A DNA stretch of 64,000 bases from an uncultured bacterium. Its GTDB lineage: Bacteria > Cyanobacteriota > Vampirovibrionia > Gastranaerophilales > Gastranaerophilaceae. The notes beneath the pieces are model-generated. The model did no database searches. It had not been told where the DNA came from and was given only the letters and a program-made list of their open reading frames with translations. Shown here piece after piece: positions 14,758 to 24,770 of the stretch (position 1 is its first letter; each line of letters begins with the position of its first letter). Location: assembly GCA_902801985.1 (NCBI GenBank), contig CADCKD010000002.1:62001-126000 (forward strand). The letters are read 5' to 3'. A program made the translations under genes and the position numbers.

Positions 14758-16808
14758 AGTTTATTCCTTTCTTGGTTGCCGGCGATAAACGGGCACGCTG
14801 ACGCTTCGGCCCTCTGCCGGCAATCCGCAAAATCGGTTTCATATTGCTTATACTCCTTTGATTCTTTATACGCTGTAAGCCAAATTCTATCATCATTACA
14901 AGTGCAGCCATGTTCCATAAGGTATTCATATCTTTCTCTGCTTGTTTTGAATAATGGTTTTACCGCCGGATTATATTTTTGAGACTTTTCTTTTTTAATT
15001 TCTATTTTAGGAACAATAGGCGGTGGTAAAGGTGCATCTTCAGTTTTATCCATTTCACACTCTAAAATTTCCAACTCTTCAATATTCAAAAACTCTTTAC
15101 AATCCTTTATTGTCTTATTTTTAAGCTGTTTTTGTTTTTGGATTTTCTGTTTGTAATCTTCAATATCCTTAACTTCGCCTGTGTAATAAGCAAGCGGATG
15201 TGTTAGTGTAATTCTGTCTGCTCTGCATAAAAACTTACCTGATATCGTATAAACATTAATGTAAGATAAATCAAACAGGCTGTATTTTATTAGCACTTTC
15301 TGCCTCAACCCATAAAGTGCATCGTTATAATAATCAGATTTTAAGAACCTTATACCCTGACTTGTAATTGTTTTAATCTCTTGCGCCAGCATTAAATCGT
15401 CCAACTCTCTTTGGTTTATTTCTTTCTTTTCAACACTGTCAAGCATTTCTTTAATACTTTTTGTCTTATCATTAGGGCAGGGTAGAGAATTTTTATACTC
15501 AAGCCAACTGTTTATCATCTGAATTGTCTGCTGAATAGTGGGCACAAATTCTTGGTGTATTTCACTATGGAACTTTTCATTTCTCCTTAACCTTGCCGGT
15601 TTATTTTCTATATTTGTTCCGATATAACTCGGCAACAGTTTTTCAAAACTTTCCTGCATCTCCAGAAAAAATCGTTCAATAACTTTAGCTCTGGCATTAT
15701 ACGGATTTGCAAAAACAGTTGTTATACCGAGTTTTTCATATACACCTTTAAATCCGTATTGTTCAAATCCATCCTTATATTTACCCCTAAAATATTTACC
15801 CCTGAATGCTCTGCCGTTATCAAGATAAACAAACTTCGGAATTTTACCCAGATTTAATATTGCATTTCTTAGAGCTGACGCAATATTTTGCGTATTTTCT
15901 TCTATCATTATTTCATACCCGACAAGTACAGTCGATTTCCAATCCAAAAATCCGATTAATGTTGCACGACAGGGTTTCCCTGTAAACGGATTTATTACCT
16001 GAAAGTTTAATCTTTTCCCATCTGCTACCAAAATTTCTCCGACTTCGATTTTTGAAATATCCCTTTTGACATGCGGAATGACATCTTCTCTCAGGGCTTT
16101 TTCGCCGTCACGCAAAAGAGTCCATTTGTCAAAATAATTTGCTTTATACCAATTGGCGAATTTTCTGAATGTCGGCGGTGCAGGGATATACTCTGCCCTC
16201 TGAGTTTTTAGAACATATTGGGTTAAAGATATTGCTTTTCCGATACTGAATTTATTCGGGTGCAATAAAAGTTTCAAAAATATTTGTTTTTCGTGTTCTG
16301 TAAGACAGGTTCTTGAATAATCTTCGTAATGGTAATTCGGAATTAAAAGTTCATAGTTACTACTATTTCCTAAAATCCGTTTCCACCTTTGCAAAGTTCC
16401 TATTGAAACATTCCCGAGTTTTGCATAAATATCAGGATACAAAACTTGTGCGTTATATGCACCTAAAAAATCATTATCAAACTGCGTTTTATTCTGCTGA
16501 TTTTTGCGTTCGTTTTTCCAAAGATTTAATAAATTCGATCTTGCAAGTGCAATAACTTTTGCTTTATCGGGTTTGTGAAAATCAGTTGGTACGGGAAGCT
16601 GTTTTTCAGCATAACTCGGAACAATTTTGGAATAATACTTTTCCTGAAGTTCCGGTTCAATGCTTGATAACAGAATCTCAAAACTTTTTCCGCCTTTGAC
16701 AGTGATTTCTCTGGTAATGTATTTACCCTTTGACAGCCTGATAGCTCGTGTACTTACACCTTTGAGTTCTGCTAATTCTTTGATTGTAATGTATTTTTCA
16801 TCTGTCAT
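14754..16808 (-). CDS. tniA: TniA/MuA-like DDE transposase
   Basis: A 684-residue transposase. The N-terminus has a MuA/TniA-type helix-turn-helix (IKELAELKGVSTRAIRLSKG), a second DNA-binding region around 125-145, and then the RNase H-fold integrase core: Asp263 (LVADGKRL), Asp330 (YLDNGRAF) and Glu378 (KVIERFF). A beta-barrel-like Mu C-terminal domain follows at about 480-550 and then a charged tail. It catalyses DNA strand transfer of the element. CAGGAGCCAAGATA precedes the ATG. It is the first gene of a tightly overlapping operon reading toward ietAS and is divergent from the HTH gene at 17065. All catalytic residues are intact. Confidence 0.9.
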   Translation of the reverse strand: MTDEKYITIKELAELKGVSTRAIRLSKGKYITREITVKGGKSFEILLSSIEPELQEKYYSKIVPSYAEKQLPVPTDFHKPDKAKVIALARSNLLNLWKNERKNQQNKTQFDNDFLGAYNAQVLYPDIYAKLGNVSIGTLQRWKRILGNSSNYELLIPNYHYEDYSRTCLTEHEKQIFLKLLLHPNKFSIGKAISLTQYVLKTQRAEYIPAPPTFRKFANWYKANYFDKWTLLRDGEKALREDVIPHVKRDISKIEVGEILVADGKRLNFQVINPFTGKPCRATLIGFLDWKSTVLVGYEIMIEENTQNIASALRNAILNLGKIPKFVYLDNGRAFRGKYFRGKYKDGFEQYGFKGVYEKLGITTVFANPYNARAKVIERFFLEMQESFEKLLPSYIGTNIENKPARLRRNEKFHSEIHQEFVPTIQQTIQMINSWLEYKNSLPCPNDKTKSIKEMLDSVEKKEINQRELDDLMLAQEIKTITSQGIRFLKSDYYNDALYGLRQKVLIKYSLFDLSYINVYTISGKFLCRADRITLTHPLAYYTGEVKDIEDYKQKIQKQKQLKNKTIKDCKEFLNIEELEILECEMDKTEDAPLPPPIVPKIEIKKEKSQKYNPAVKPLFKTSRERYEYLMEHGCTCNDDRIWLTAYKESKEYKQYETDFADCRQRAEASACPFIAGNQERNKL

Positions 16809-16839
16809 TATCTTGGCTCCTGTGGGTATTTCGGCACCA

Positions 16840-17040
16840 TTCGCCTAAGTCGGCTCATTGCCTCAATTATCCTACGTCGCTATCGTAGTGCTTACGCACC
16901 GGCTACGCATTCCATTAATGACTCTGAACTCGGAAAATTGGAACTGTTTCCGACTTAATTTGTATCATTCGGACACATAGTCGGAAACAAATAAGGACTT
17001 GATGTTTCTTTAAAACGAGTTAAAATGTGTGTACCCAAAT
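16840..17040. promoter_or_regulatory. tniA/HTH divergent control region
   Basis: Between tniA and the HTH gene. It contains small hairpins (CTACG/CGTAG near 16871-16887, GTGC/GCAC near 16889-16900) and AACTCGG at 16927. A 9-bp inverted repeat GTTTCCGAC (16946-16954) / GTCGGAAAC (16980-16988) has a 25-bp spacer. TTCCGAC and AACTCGG also occur near 9.3-9.5 kb and 26.0 kb. It is a likely operator or enhancer of the element. Confidence 0.5.
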
Positions 17041-17064
17041 CATCTACCCTAAAGGAGTTACCCC

Positions 17065-17340
17065 ATGAAAAAAGAATTAAGAAAACAGGTTGAATTACTT
17101 GAGCAAAAAATGTCAAAGAGTCCGAATAATAAGAAAAACGGTGGAAGTCATTTTCTGTACCGCAGGGAAAGAATGATACGTTTTAAAATGTTGCAGAAAA
17201 ATATACCGCAAAAAATGCTTGCCAAAAGATTAAATCTAACCGAAAGCTACATATCAAAACTCATAACCGGCAAACGCTATAACAAAGATTTTGAAAGTTA
17301 TATTATACATATTTTAGACATAAATTATTGTTGTATTTGA
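17065..17340 (+). CDS. Ner/XRE-like HTH regulator
   Basis: A 91-residue basic protein with a C-terminal helix-turn-helix (KNIPQKMLAKRLNLTESYIS, recognition helix SYISKLITG). The N-terminal 35 residues are Lys/Asn-rich. TAAAGGAGTTACCCC gives a very strong ribosome site. It is divergent from the transposase across the TTCCGAC inverted repeat, the arrangement of Ner/C-type regulators in Mu-like elements, so it probably controls transposase expression. The last residues (INYCCI) are unusually Cys-rich. Confidence 0.75.
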   Translation: MKKELRKQVELLEQKMSKSPNNKKNGGSHFLYRRERMIRFKMLQKNIPQKMLAKRLNLTESYISKLITGKRYNKDFESYIIHILDINYCCI

Positions 17341-17374
17341 TTAATGTAAAGACATTCAATTGTCATGCCTGCTA

Positions 17375-17701
17375 TTATTTGCATTTAATTTTATATTCAC
17401 TTCCCCATTTATCCATAGCATCAAGTATGGGTTTTAGACTTCTGCCTGTTTCGGTTAGAGTATATTCCACTCTTGGCGGAACTTCGGCATAGACTTTTCT
17501 TGTAACAAGTCCGTCCTCCTCCATCCCTCTGAGGTTTGTTGTCAAAACCTTTTGCGACACTTTTCCGATTGATTTTCTAAGTTCTCCGAATCTTTTTGTG
17601 CCGGTGATTAAATCCCTAATTATCAAAACTTTCCACCTGTCTGAAATCATGCTTAACGTAACTTCAACAGGACATGGCGGTAATTCTTTTTTGTTCTTCA
17701 T
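17375..17701 (-). CDS. HxlR-family transcriptional regulator
   Basis: A 108-residue winged-helix protein of the HxlR/DUF24 family: the CPVEVTLSMISDRWKVLIIR start with the family's N-terminal Cys, then RFGELRKSIGKVSQKVLTTNL and a wing around RVEYTLTETG. HxlR regulators often sense electrophiles or redox stress through the N-terminal Cys and control neighbouring oxidoreductases. It is divergent from the NAD(P)-binding gene at 17830, its most likely target. Confidence 0.9.
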   Translation of the reverse strand: MKNKKELPPCPVEVTLSMISDRWKVLIIRDLITGTKRFGELRKSIGKVSQKVLTTNLRGMEEDGLVTRKVYAEVPPRVEYTLTETGRSLKPILDAMDKWGSEYKIKCK

Positions 17702-17829
17702 AATCTAAAACCTTTCATTTATTAAATAGTTTCTAATAGTTACTATATTACTTTTTTGTGCTTACTTTACAATATATACCGACTAATTTATTATAAAACC
17801 ATAAAAATGAAAAAGCAAAGGAGAGTTTT

Positions 17830-18462
17830 ATGGTAAAAATCGCTATTGTATGCGCTAACGGCAGGGCAGGAAAATTAATCACAAACGAAGCTGTTTCAAG
17901 AGGTTTGGATGTTACAGCAATTGTAAGAGGCGAAAATCAAACGAATGCTAAAAATGCTATTTTAAAAGATTTGTTCGACCTGACAAAAGAAGACTTAAAA
18001 GATTTTGACGTGATAATTGATGCGTTTGGTGCTTGGAGCGAAGATGCGCTGCCTTTACACGTAAAAAGCTCACAATATTTGTGTGATTTGTTGGCAAGAA
18101 CGGATAAAAGATTGTTAATTGTTGGCGGTGCCGGAAGTTTGTATGTTAACCCCGAACATACAATTCAAGTATATCAAACTCCTGATTTCCCTGAAGTTTA
18201 TATTCCGCTTGCAAAAGCTCAAAGCAAAGAACTGGAGGAATTAAGAAAAAGAAATGATGTTAAATGGACATTCTTAAGCCCTGCGGCTGATTTTCAAGCA
18301 GATGGAGAGAGAACGGGGAAATATATCCTAAACGGAGAAGAATTAATACCTAACAGCAAAGGTGAAAGCATAATTTCTTACGCAGATTATGCCGTTGCAA
18401 TGGTCGATATTGCCGTTCAAGATAAATATATTCAACAAAGAATATCTGTAGTAAGAGAATAA
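17830..18462 (+). CDS. NAD(P)-binding atypical SDR protein (NmrA/YwnB-like)
   Basis: A 210-residue single-domain Rossmann protein. It starts VKIAIVCANGRAGKLITNEA, a variant of GxxGxxG in which a Gly is replaced (ANGRAGK). It also has the VIDAFGAW strand-turn, LLIVGGAGSLYV, and a TFLSPAADF block. These are features of NAD(P)H-binding flavin reductase/NmrA-like proteins, paired elsewhere with HxlR regulators. CAAAGGAGAGTTTT precedes the ATG. It is probably an oxidoreductase or redox sensor; the substrate is not predictable. A hairpin at 18477-18510 ends the transcript. Confidence 0.85.
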   Translation: MVKIAIVCANGRAGKLITNEAVSRGLDVTAIVRGENQTNAKNAILKDLFDLTKEDLKDFDVIIDAFGAWSEDALPLHVKSSQYLCDLLARTDKRLLIVGGAGSLYVNPEHTIQVYQTPDFPEVYIPLAKAQSKELEELRKRNDVKWTFLSPAADFQADGERTGKYILNGEELIPNSKGESIISYADYAVAMVDIAVQDKYIQQRISVVRE

Positions 18463-18476
18463 AGAATTTTTATTAA

Positions 18477-18510
18477 AGAGTGCGAAACATAACAGATGTT
18501 TTCGCACTCT
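18477..18510 (+). terminator. Hairpin after the SDR gene
   Basis: Perfect 11-bp arms AGAGTGCGAAA and TTTCGCACTCT, followed by TGTTATAT. It is probably a terminator between the SDR gene and the kinase gene; the U-tract is short. Confidence 0.6.
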
Positions 18511-18539
18511 TGTTATATAATAACCTTGAGAGGTTTATT

Positions 18540-19751
18540 ATGCTGAAGTCGGAAAGTTTTATTAAAATTGCAGGGGTTTGGGTTATTGCCCTGATGTTTA
18601 TCTGGTCAATTTTGATAATAATTTTAAATCATTCCGACTTAATGATTGTATATGGTTTTGGGAACATTTTAAACAGACTTCCTTTTTATTCACCCTCAAA
18701 AATATTGAACGTTGTGTTTGTAAGTTTTTTCTTTATTGTGTATTTGATTTCATTTTTGAAATTAATGCAAAATAAAATTCACGTAAAATCGTACAAAAAC
18801 ATCTGCTGTCTTTTATTAATGGCAATTTCCGGCAGTATTGTCTGTGTTTCTTTGAACTACATCGTAAGTCTGCTTGTTGGCTTTGTTTTAAAGAAAAAAT
18901 ATTCCGTAATTTTAGTTTTGTTAAACATTTTATCTTGTTTAACGGTTGATATTTTAGTTCCCGACGTTAAAAAACTTGAATTCATTGATATTGTAAAAGG
19001 CACTCTGCTTGACCAAATTTTAGCTGATACGGTTTCAACCTGCAGTTTTCATATATTTTTGTTTATTCTTGGGATTGTGTTGGTGCAAGAAATTAAACAG
19101 AGGCTTGAACTTGAAATAACGAACGCTAAATTGAAAGTATTTAAAGAAATTGATGATATTTCAATAAGAAACTCTGAAAGAATTGATATTGCAAGAGAGC
19201 TCCACGACAGCATCGGGCATCATCTCGCTGCAATAAGTACAAATCTTCAGCTTGCAAATGCTCTATGTAAGGATGAAGCAAAAGAACCGATACAAGATGC
19301 TTATGACACATCAAAAGTTTTAATGAATGATATCAGAGGAATAGTTTCTGCCTTAAAACAAGATAAAAGTTTAGATTTATACGAAGCAATAACGAAGATT
19401 ATAAAATCAATAAAATCGCCAAAAATCACTTTTGATATGGATAAATCCCTTGTTATACAAAATCAAAAAATAAAACACGTTTTATTTAGAACTGTTCAGG
19501 AAATTATTACAAACGCAATGAAATACTCGGAAGCCGAAAGCCTTTTTATTTCAATAAAATACGAGAATAATTTTATTATTTTAAACGCTAAAGACGATGG
19601 AGTAGGCTGTGAAAATTTAAAACTCTCAAACGGACTAAGCGGTATGACAGAAAGAATTGAAGAACTTTTTGGATGTGTTGAATTTAGAACCTCAAAAAAT
19701 AACGGCTTTGTTACAAATATAAAAATCCCTTATGGGGGTAACAATGATTAG
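18540..19751 (+). CDS. NarL-type sensor histidine kinase
   Basis: A 403-residue membrane kinase. The first about 190 residues carry roughly six hydrophobic helices. A short coiled coil leads to the HisKA_3 dimerisation box (IARELHDSIGHH, phospho-acceptor His222) and a HATPase domain with EIITNAMKYS and DDGVGC. It should phosphorylate the response regulator whose gene overlaps its 3' end. I chose ATG 18540 after GAGAGGTTTATT; a frame opening at 18480 would run through the terminator hairpin. The location directly before a TolC-RND operon suggests it senses the exported compound or envelope stress. Confidence 0.9.
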   Translation: MLKSESFIKIAGVWVIALMFIWSILIIILNHSDLMIVYGFGNILNRLPFYSPSKILNVVFVSFFFIVYLISFLKLMQNKIHVKSYKNICCLLLMAISGSIVCVSLNYIVSLLVGFVLKKKYSVILVLLNILSCLTVDILVPDVKKLEFIDIVKGTLLDQILADTVSTCSFHIFLFILGIVLVQEIKQRLELEITNAKLKVFKEIDDISIRNSERIDIARELHDSIGHHLAAISTNLQLANALCKDEAKEPIQDAYDTSKVLMNDIRGIVSALKQDKSLDLYEAITKIIKSIKSPKITFDMDKSLVIQNQKIKHVLFRTVQEIITNAMKYSEAESLFISIKYENNFIILNAKDDGVGCENLKLSNGLSGMTERIEELFGCVEFRTSKNNGFVTNIKIPYGGNND

Positions 19752-20385
19752 AATTATTGTTGCAGAGGATCAACATTTAGTCAGGAAAGGAATTGTAGGT
19801 TTGTTGAAGCTAAACAATGATTTTGAGGTAATTGCAGAAGCATCTGATGGGATTGATGCGTATAATAAAATTATTGAACTTAAACCCGATGTTGCGCTTT
19901 TGGATATTAAAATGCCGAAAATGAACGGGATAGATGTTTTGGAAAAATTGAATAATGCAGGTGTCAAAATAAATTCAATACTTTTAACAACGTTTAACGA
20001 CGAGGATTTATACAAAAACGCACTTGTTGCGGGTGCAAATGCTTTTCTTTTAAAGGATGTGTCAATTGAAATTTTATCTGATACTATTTATAAGGCTGCG
20101 AAAGGCGAGCATATAATTAACCCTTTGATAACTCCAAAAACAATAGAAAAAATTCAAGCGGATACAAGGTTCATTTCAATAGATGATATAACAGAGGAGC
20201 TTACAAAAAGAGAAATTGAAGTTTTAAAGCTCATATCAAACGGTTACAGCAACAAAGAAATCGGAGAGTTATTGTCAATTTCAACGGGTGTGGTTAAAAA
20301 TTATACCTCAGCGATTTTTCAAAAATTAAATGTAAGAGATAGAACAAGAGCCGTTTTAAAAGCGATTGAGATGGGGTTGATATAA
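19744..20385 (+). CDS. NarL/FixJ-family response regulator
   Basis: A 213-residue regulator: receiver domain with acidic pair in VAEDQ, phospho-acceptor Asp54 (ALLDIKMP) and the conserved Lys in LLKDVS, then a LuxR-type HTH (LTKREIEVLKLISNGYSNKEIG to VRDRTRAV). It overlaps the kinase gene by 8 bp. The ATG at 19744 is preceded by a GGGGGTAAC ribosome site; a further ATG at 19732 is part of that site. It probably activates the efflux operon that begins 53 bp downstream. Confidence 0.92.
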   Translation: MIRIIVAEDQHLVRKGIVGLLKLNNDFEVIAEASDGIDAYNKIIELKPDVALLDIKMPKMNGIDVLEKLNNAGVKINSILLTTFNDEDLYKNALVAGANAFLLKDVSIEILSDTIYKAAKGEHIINPLITPKTIEKIQADTRFISIDDITEELTKREIEVLKLISNGYSNKEIGELLSISTGVVKNYTSAIFQKLNVRDRTRAVLKAIEMGLI

Positions 20386-20437
20386 TATATGACTTTTGTC
20401 ACGTCAATATAAAAAACATTTATATTAGCATAAATTT

Positions 20438-21718
20438 ATGAAAAAATTTGTGCTTTTTTTATTATTAATAATTCAATTAGGTGCAAGTGCAGAAGAAATA
20501 AAACCAATTTCTTTAAATGAGGCAATCCAAATAGCTTTAGAAAATAATTTGGACTACAAAAGCGGCAAGTTAAACATTGATATTGCAAAAAACAATATAA
20601 AATCTGCAAACAGGCTTCAAAATCCGGGGATTTATACTTTTTGGAACTTTGGTAAATCCGGTCATGGCAACCCTCAGCAAATAGGGATTACACAAACTAT
20701 AGAAATCGCAAAACGAAGTCCTCGAAAAAAACTTGCGCAGGCAAAGTTGAAATTGACTGATAACGATATTTTGTATATGGCGTTTAGACTCAAAACCGAT
20801 GTAAAAATAGCTTATATTGAAACTCTTGGAGCAAAAACAAAATTTCATACCTTGAAAGAACAAGAACAACTTTTACAAACCCTTCTTGACATCGCAAAAA
20901 AGCGAGTTGAAGCAGGAGCGAGTGCTGAAATTGATGTTTTGCAAGCAAAAATCGCCTTAAATCAAATGACAACGACAATTAATAATGCCAAAACCGAGAT
21001 AGATGTAGCAAATATAAATTTTAATAAAGTACTAAATGTTCCAAACGAACAGTATGAAATAGAAGGAAATTTTTTAACTGACAGTAATATTACAAGTGAT
21101 TTCAAAACCCCGCCTTTAAACATAAATTTGCCTGATACTCAAACTGTTGTAAATAATTATCTTGAGCGAAGATTTGATATACAAATAGTAAAAAACAATA
21201 TTGAGGTTGCCGAGAAAAATTTGATTAATGTAGTAAGACAAAGAGTTCCTGATATTGAACTTGAAGGCGGTTATGGGTTTCAATCTAAAGGTATGTCAGA
21301 TGACGGAACATTCCAAAACGGTGGATATATTGGGGCGAATTTAGTAAATATTCCTGTTTTGTATTCATTTAGTCCTGAAATAAAAAATGCGAAATTGGAA
21401 TTGGAGCAAGCTCAATTAAATTATGACTCTACAAAAAACAAAGCAGCTAAAGATATTCAGGCAAAGTACGAAAAGTTTTTAACATCAAGAAAAAATCTAA
21501 ATTACTATAATGAAACCTTGTTAAAAGAGTCAGCAGAATTTATAAGGTTATCAAAAAGAAGCTATGAAGTTGGGAAATCAAACCTCACAACTTTAATTGT
21601 TATGGAGCAAAACTATAGGGATATTATTTTAGGGTATTCGGACACGTTGGCTCAATATTATACAGATTGGCTGGAGTTTTTACTATCAATAAATCAAGAG
21701 GAAATGGATGAACTTTAA
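20438..21718 (+). CDS. TolC/CusC-family outer-membrane efflux protein
   Basis: A 426-residue precursor with signal peptide MKKFVLFLLLIIQLGASA. Two OEP repeats show the typical start (PISLNEAIQIALENN) and long helical coiled-coil stretches (about 100-195 and 320-400), including VEAGASAEIDVLQAKIALNQ and its counterpart KRSYEVGKSNLTTLI. It forms the outer-membrane channel for the RND pump encoded next, whose gene overlaps it by 11 bp. There is no lipobox. The ribosome site is weak. Confidence 0.92.
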   Translation: MKKFVLFLLLIIQLGASAEEIKPISLNEAIQIALENNLDYKSGKLNIDIAKNNIKSANRLQNPGIYTFWNFGKSGHGNPQQIGITQTIEIAKRSPRKKLAQAKLKLTDNDILYMAFRLKTDVKIAYIETLGAKTKFHTLKEQEQLLQTLLDIAKKRVEAGASAEIDVLQAKIALNQMTTTINNAKTEIDVANINFNKVLNVPNEQYEIEGNFLTDSNITSDFKTPPLNINLPDTQTVVNNYLERRFDIQIVKNNIEVAEKNLINVVRQRVPDIELEGGYGFQSKGMSDDGTFQNGGYIGANLVNIPVLYSFSPEIKNAKLELEQAQLNYDSTKNKAAKDIQAKYEKFLTSRKNLNYYNETLLKESAEFIRLSKRSYEVGKSNLTTLIVMEQNYRDIILGYSDTLAQYYTDWLEFLLSINQEEMDEL

Positions 21719-24700
21719 TAAATTAATAAAATATGTTTTAAAAAACAAAAAAATTGTACTAATTTTGTCTGTAATAATGATGCTTACAGGATTGTTTTGC
21801 CTAAAAACTCTTGATATTGAAGCCTATCCGGATTTTACTTCCCCAATGGTTCAAGTCATAACAGAAATGTCCGGAAAAAGTGCCGAAGATGTTGAAAGAC
21901 TTGCTACAATTCCTCTTGAAAAAGAATTAAACGGGATTCCCCATGAAAAAATGCTTTATTCAAATTCATTATTCGGACTTTCGGTTATAAAGGTTGTGTT
22001 TGATGACAACATGCCCTCAAACCTAATCAGACAGCAAGTATTAGAGCGGATTTCACAGGCTGATTTACCGGAGGATATCAAGCCGCAATTAGGGCCTGAT
22101 GCTTCACCTATCGGTGAGATTTTCAGATATACTCTAGAATCCGATTTTTATAACCCTATGACATTGAAAGCTCTTGAAGATTGGGATATGGAGCGAGCTT
22201 TTAAACAGGTAAAAGGTGTTATTAATGTAAATAGTTTTGGCGGGCCTGTTAAAACTTATAAAGTCATTTTAAACCACGAAAAAATAAGGTTTTATAATCT
22301 GGATGTAAGAGAGGTTTATGATGCTATAAAGCAATCAAATTCAACAGCCGGCGGGCATTATATTGATAATAATAATCAGGCTTTTATTGTAAGAGGAATC
22401 GGGTTATTTACAGATATTGAAAGTCTTAAGAATACCGTAATATCTTCTCAAAAAGGAACGCCTATCAGGATAAAAGATGTCGGAGAAGTCGTAATTGAGC
22501 CTGCGGTAAGACTCGGACAAGTCGGTAAAAACTTTAATGATGATACGGTTGAAGGTATTGTTTTAATGAGAAAGAGCGAAAATCCCTCAAAAACAATCAA
22601 AAATTTAAAGCGCTCACTCCCTGATATTATTTCTGAACTGCCAAAAGGAGTAAAACTTGTTCCAATTTATGATAGAAGCACGTTGATTAATAACACGATG
22701 AAAACAATTTCGCACAATGTAATTTTAGGTATATTTTTTGTGGTCGTGATTTTGTACGCTTTTATCAAAAATTTAAGGCTGACGCTTATCACTTCACTGA
22801 CCATTCCCCTTGCTTTATCTTTTGCGTTTATTTTATTTAAAATATTTTCTATCCCTGCAAACCTTTTGAGTATGGGGGCAGTAGATTTTGGGATTTTAGT
22901 CGATGCAGCGGTTATTTTAGCTGAAAATATTTATACAAAAATATCCGGTTATAAAAATAATCTAACCGAATGCAGAAAAAAAGTTTTAGTATATAAAGCA
23001 GTTAAAGAAATGTGGCAGCCGATATTCTTTTCAACATTAATAATTCTTTGCTGTTTTTTGCCGATTTTTGCATTTAATGGTGTTGCAGGAAAACTCTTTC
23101 ACCCTTTAGCTTTTACAATGGGTTTTTCTTTAATAGGTGCCGTTATAACCTCGTTATTTATAATTCCTGTTTTAGTATCAAAATTTTTGCATTCCGTAAA
23201 AATAAAAGAACAGCCTGAAATTTTCGGCAAGTTTTATGAGAAACTTCTTGATAAAACTTTGAAATCACCTAAAAAATTTTTTATCATACTTGGTGGAATT
23301 TTAATTTCTTCATTTATCCTTTTGCCATTTATTGGGTCTGAATTTTTACCGAATTTAGATGAAGGTAATATTTGGCTCAGAGTAACGGTAATCCCGAGGA
23401 GTACAACAATAAACCATAGCGTTGAAGTAGCAAGACAAATAAGGGAAACATTACTAAAATACCCTGAAGTTACAAATGTTATTTCACATATTGGTTCAGC
23501 CGATGATGGCGAAGACCCGAATTTATTATCAAATATAGAAAATATGGTGGATTTAAAACTTTCTAAAAAGTGGCGGTTTAAATTTCATAAAAATAAACAA
23601 AAACTGATTAATGATATGGAAAGAAGTTTAAATGAAATTCCCGGAATTACTACATATTTTACCCAATATATTCAGGATAATGTGGAAGAAGCCGTTTCCG
23701 GCTCAAAAGGTCAAGTTGTCTTGAAAATTTATGGTCACGATTTATATAATCTGCAAAAACTTCAAGATGAAGCGGTTGAGTTGTTAGGAAAAGTGCGAGG
23801 GATTGTAGATATTTCTTATGACCAAATAATCGGGCAGCCGCAGTATCAAATAAAAGCGGACAGGACAAAAGCCGCAAGGTATGGTTTAAAAAGCGACGAT
23901 ATCCAAAAAGTTATTGAAATTGCAATCGGCGGTAAAAATGCTACTCAAATAATTAAAAACGAAAAACGATTTAATGTGTTTTTACGTCTTGAACAGGAGG
24001 ACAGAAACAGTTTAGAAAAGCTCGAAAACATCATCGTCAAAACACCTGACGGAATTTCTGTTCCTTTGTCTAATGTAGCAAATATTACGAACGACAACGG
24101 CGCAATGATTATTACAAGGAGTGAAAATCAAAGAGTAGCAATAATTAGATTTAACATAAGAAATCGAGATTTAGGTTCGACCGTAAATGAAGCGGAAAAG
24201 CTATTAAAAAAAGAACTTAAACTGCCTGATAACTACAGAATAAAATGGGCAGGGCAATCAGAGAGTCAAAAAAGTGCCAATATAAGACTTGGAATAATTT
24301 TACCTCTTACAATTCTTTTAATTTCGGCAATTCTTTTTATCCATTACAAGAAAAAACGCTATGTGGGGATTGCTTTATGCACAATTTTGCCTGTATTATC
24401 AGGGGCTATTTTTATTCTGTTTTTAACTAAGACATATTTTTCAATCTCCGCCGGAGTTGGTCTAATTGCGGCAATAGGAGTATCAATACAAAACAGCGTA
24501 ATAATTCTATCTTCGCTTATAAAAACAAATACCTTAGGTGATGAGGAATTAAAAAGTCTTGCGTGTAAAAGATTACGTCCTGTCCTATCAGCTTCACTTG
24601 TTGCAATACTCGGGCTAATGCCGGCAGCACTTTCAAACGGTATTGGTGCACAAAGCCAGAAACCTTTTGCAATTACTATAATTGGCGGACTTACTTTTGG

Positions 24701-24770
24701 CACCGTTATTACAATATTTTTAGTACCTCTACTGTATAAACTGACAAAGGAGAAAAAATGCGAAATTTAA
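21708..24770 (+). CDS. Heavy-metal-type RND efflux pump (CusA/CzcA family)
   Basis: A 1020-residue RND transporter with an N-terminal helix, two large periplasmic loops and the usual 12-helix layout. Early block EAYPDFTSPMVQV and the TM4 motif GAVDFGILVDAAVILAEN (proton-relay Asp residues) are typical of the metal-exporting HME-RND group rather than the drug-exporting HAE group. The metal (Cu, Ag, Zn, Co or Ni) cannot be fixed from sequence. It overlaps the TolC gene upstream and the adaptor gene downstream. The pump is intact. Length is slightly below the roughly 1040 of E. coli CusA. Confidence 0.92.
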   Translation: MNFNKLIKYVLKNKKIVLILSVIMMLTGLFCLKTLDIEAYPDFTSPMVQVITEMSGKSAEDVERLATIPLEKELNGIPHEKMLYSNSLFGLSVIKVVFDDNMPSNLIRQQVLERISQADLPEDIKPQLGPDASPIGEIFRYTLESDFYNPMTLKALEDWDMERAFKQVKGVINVNSFGGPVKTYKVILNHEKIRFYNLDVREVYDAIKQSNSTAGGHYIDNNNQAFIVRGIGLFTDIESLKNTVISSQKGTPIRIKDVGEVVIEPAVRLGQVGKNFNDDTVEGIVLMRKSENPSKTIKNLKRSLPDIISELPKGVKLVPIYDRSTLINNTMKTISHNVILGIFFVVVILYAFIKNLRLTLITSLTIPLALSFAFILFKIFSIPANLLSMGAVDFGILVDAAVILAENIYTKISGYKNNLTECRKKVLVYKAVKEMWQPIFFSTLIILCCFLPIFAFNGVAGKLFHPLAFTMGFSLIGAVITSLFIIPVLVSKFLHSVKIKEQPEIFGKFYEKLLDKTLKSPKKFFIILGGILISSFILLPFIGSEFLPNLDEGNIWLRVTVIPRSTTINHSVEVARQIRETLLKYPEVTNVISHIGSADDGEDPNLLSNIENMVDLKLSKKWRFKFHKNKQKLINDMERSLNEIPGITTYFTQYIQDNVEEAVSGSKGQVVLKIYGHDLYNLQKLQDEAVELLGKVRGIVDISYDQIIGQPQYQIKADRTKAARYGLKSDDIQKVIEIAIGGKNATQIIKNEKRFNVFLRLEQEDRNSLEKLENIIVKTPDGISVPLSNVANITNDNGAMIITRSENQRVAIIRFNIRNRDLGSTVNEAEKLLKKELKLPDNYRIKWAGQSESQKSANIRLGIILPLTILLISAILFIHYKKKRYVGIALCTILPVLSGAIFILFLTKTYFSISAGVGLIAAIGVSIQNSVIILSSLIKTNTLGDEELKSLACKRLRPVLSASLVAILGLMPAALSNGIGAQSQKPFAITIIGGLTFGTVITIFLVPLLYKLTKEKKCEI

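Noticed and set aside
14747-14982. Short open frames at the tniA/tniB junction
   Set aside because: Shadow frames of the transposase C-terminus without ribosome sites.
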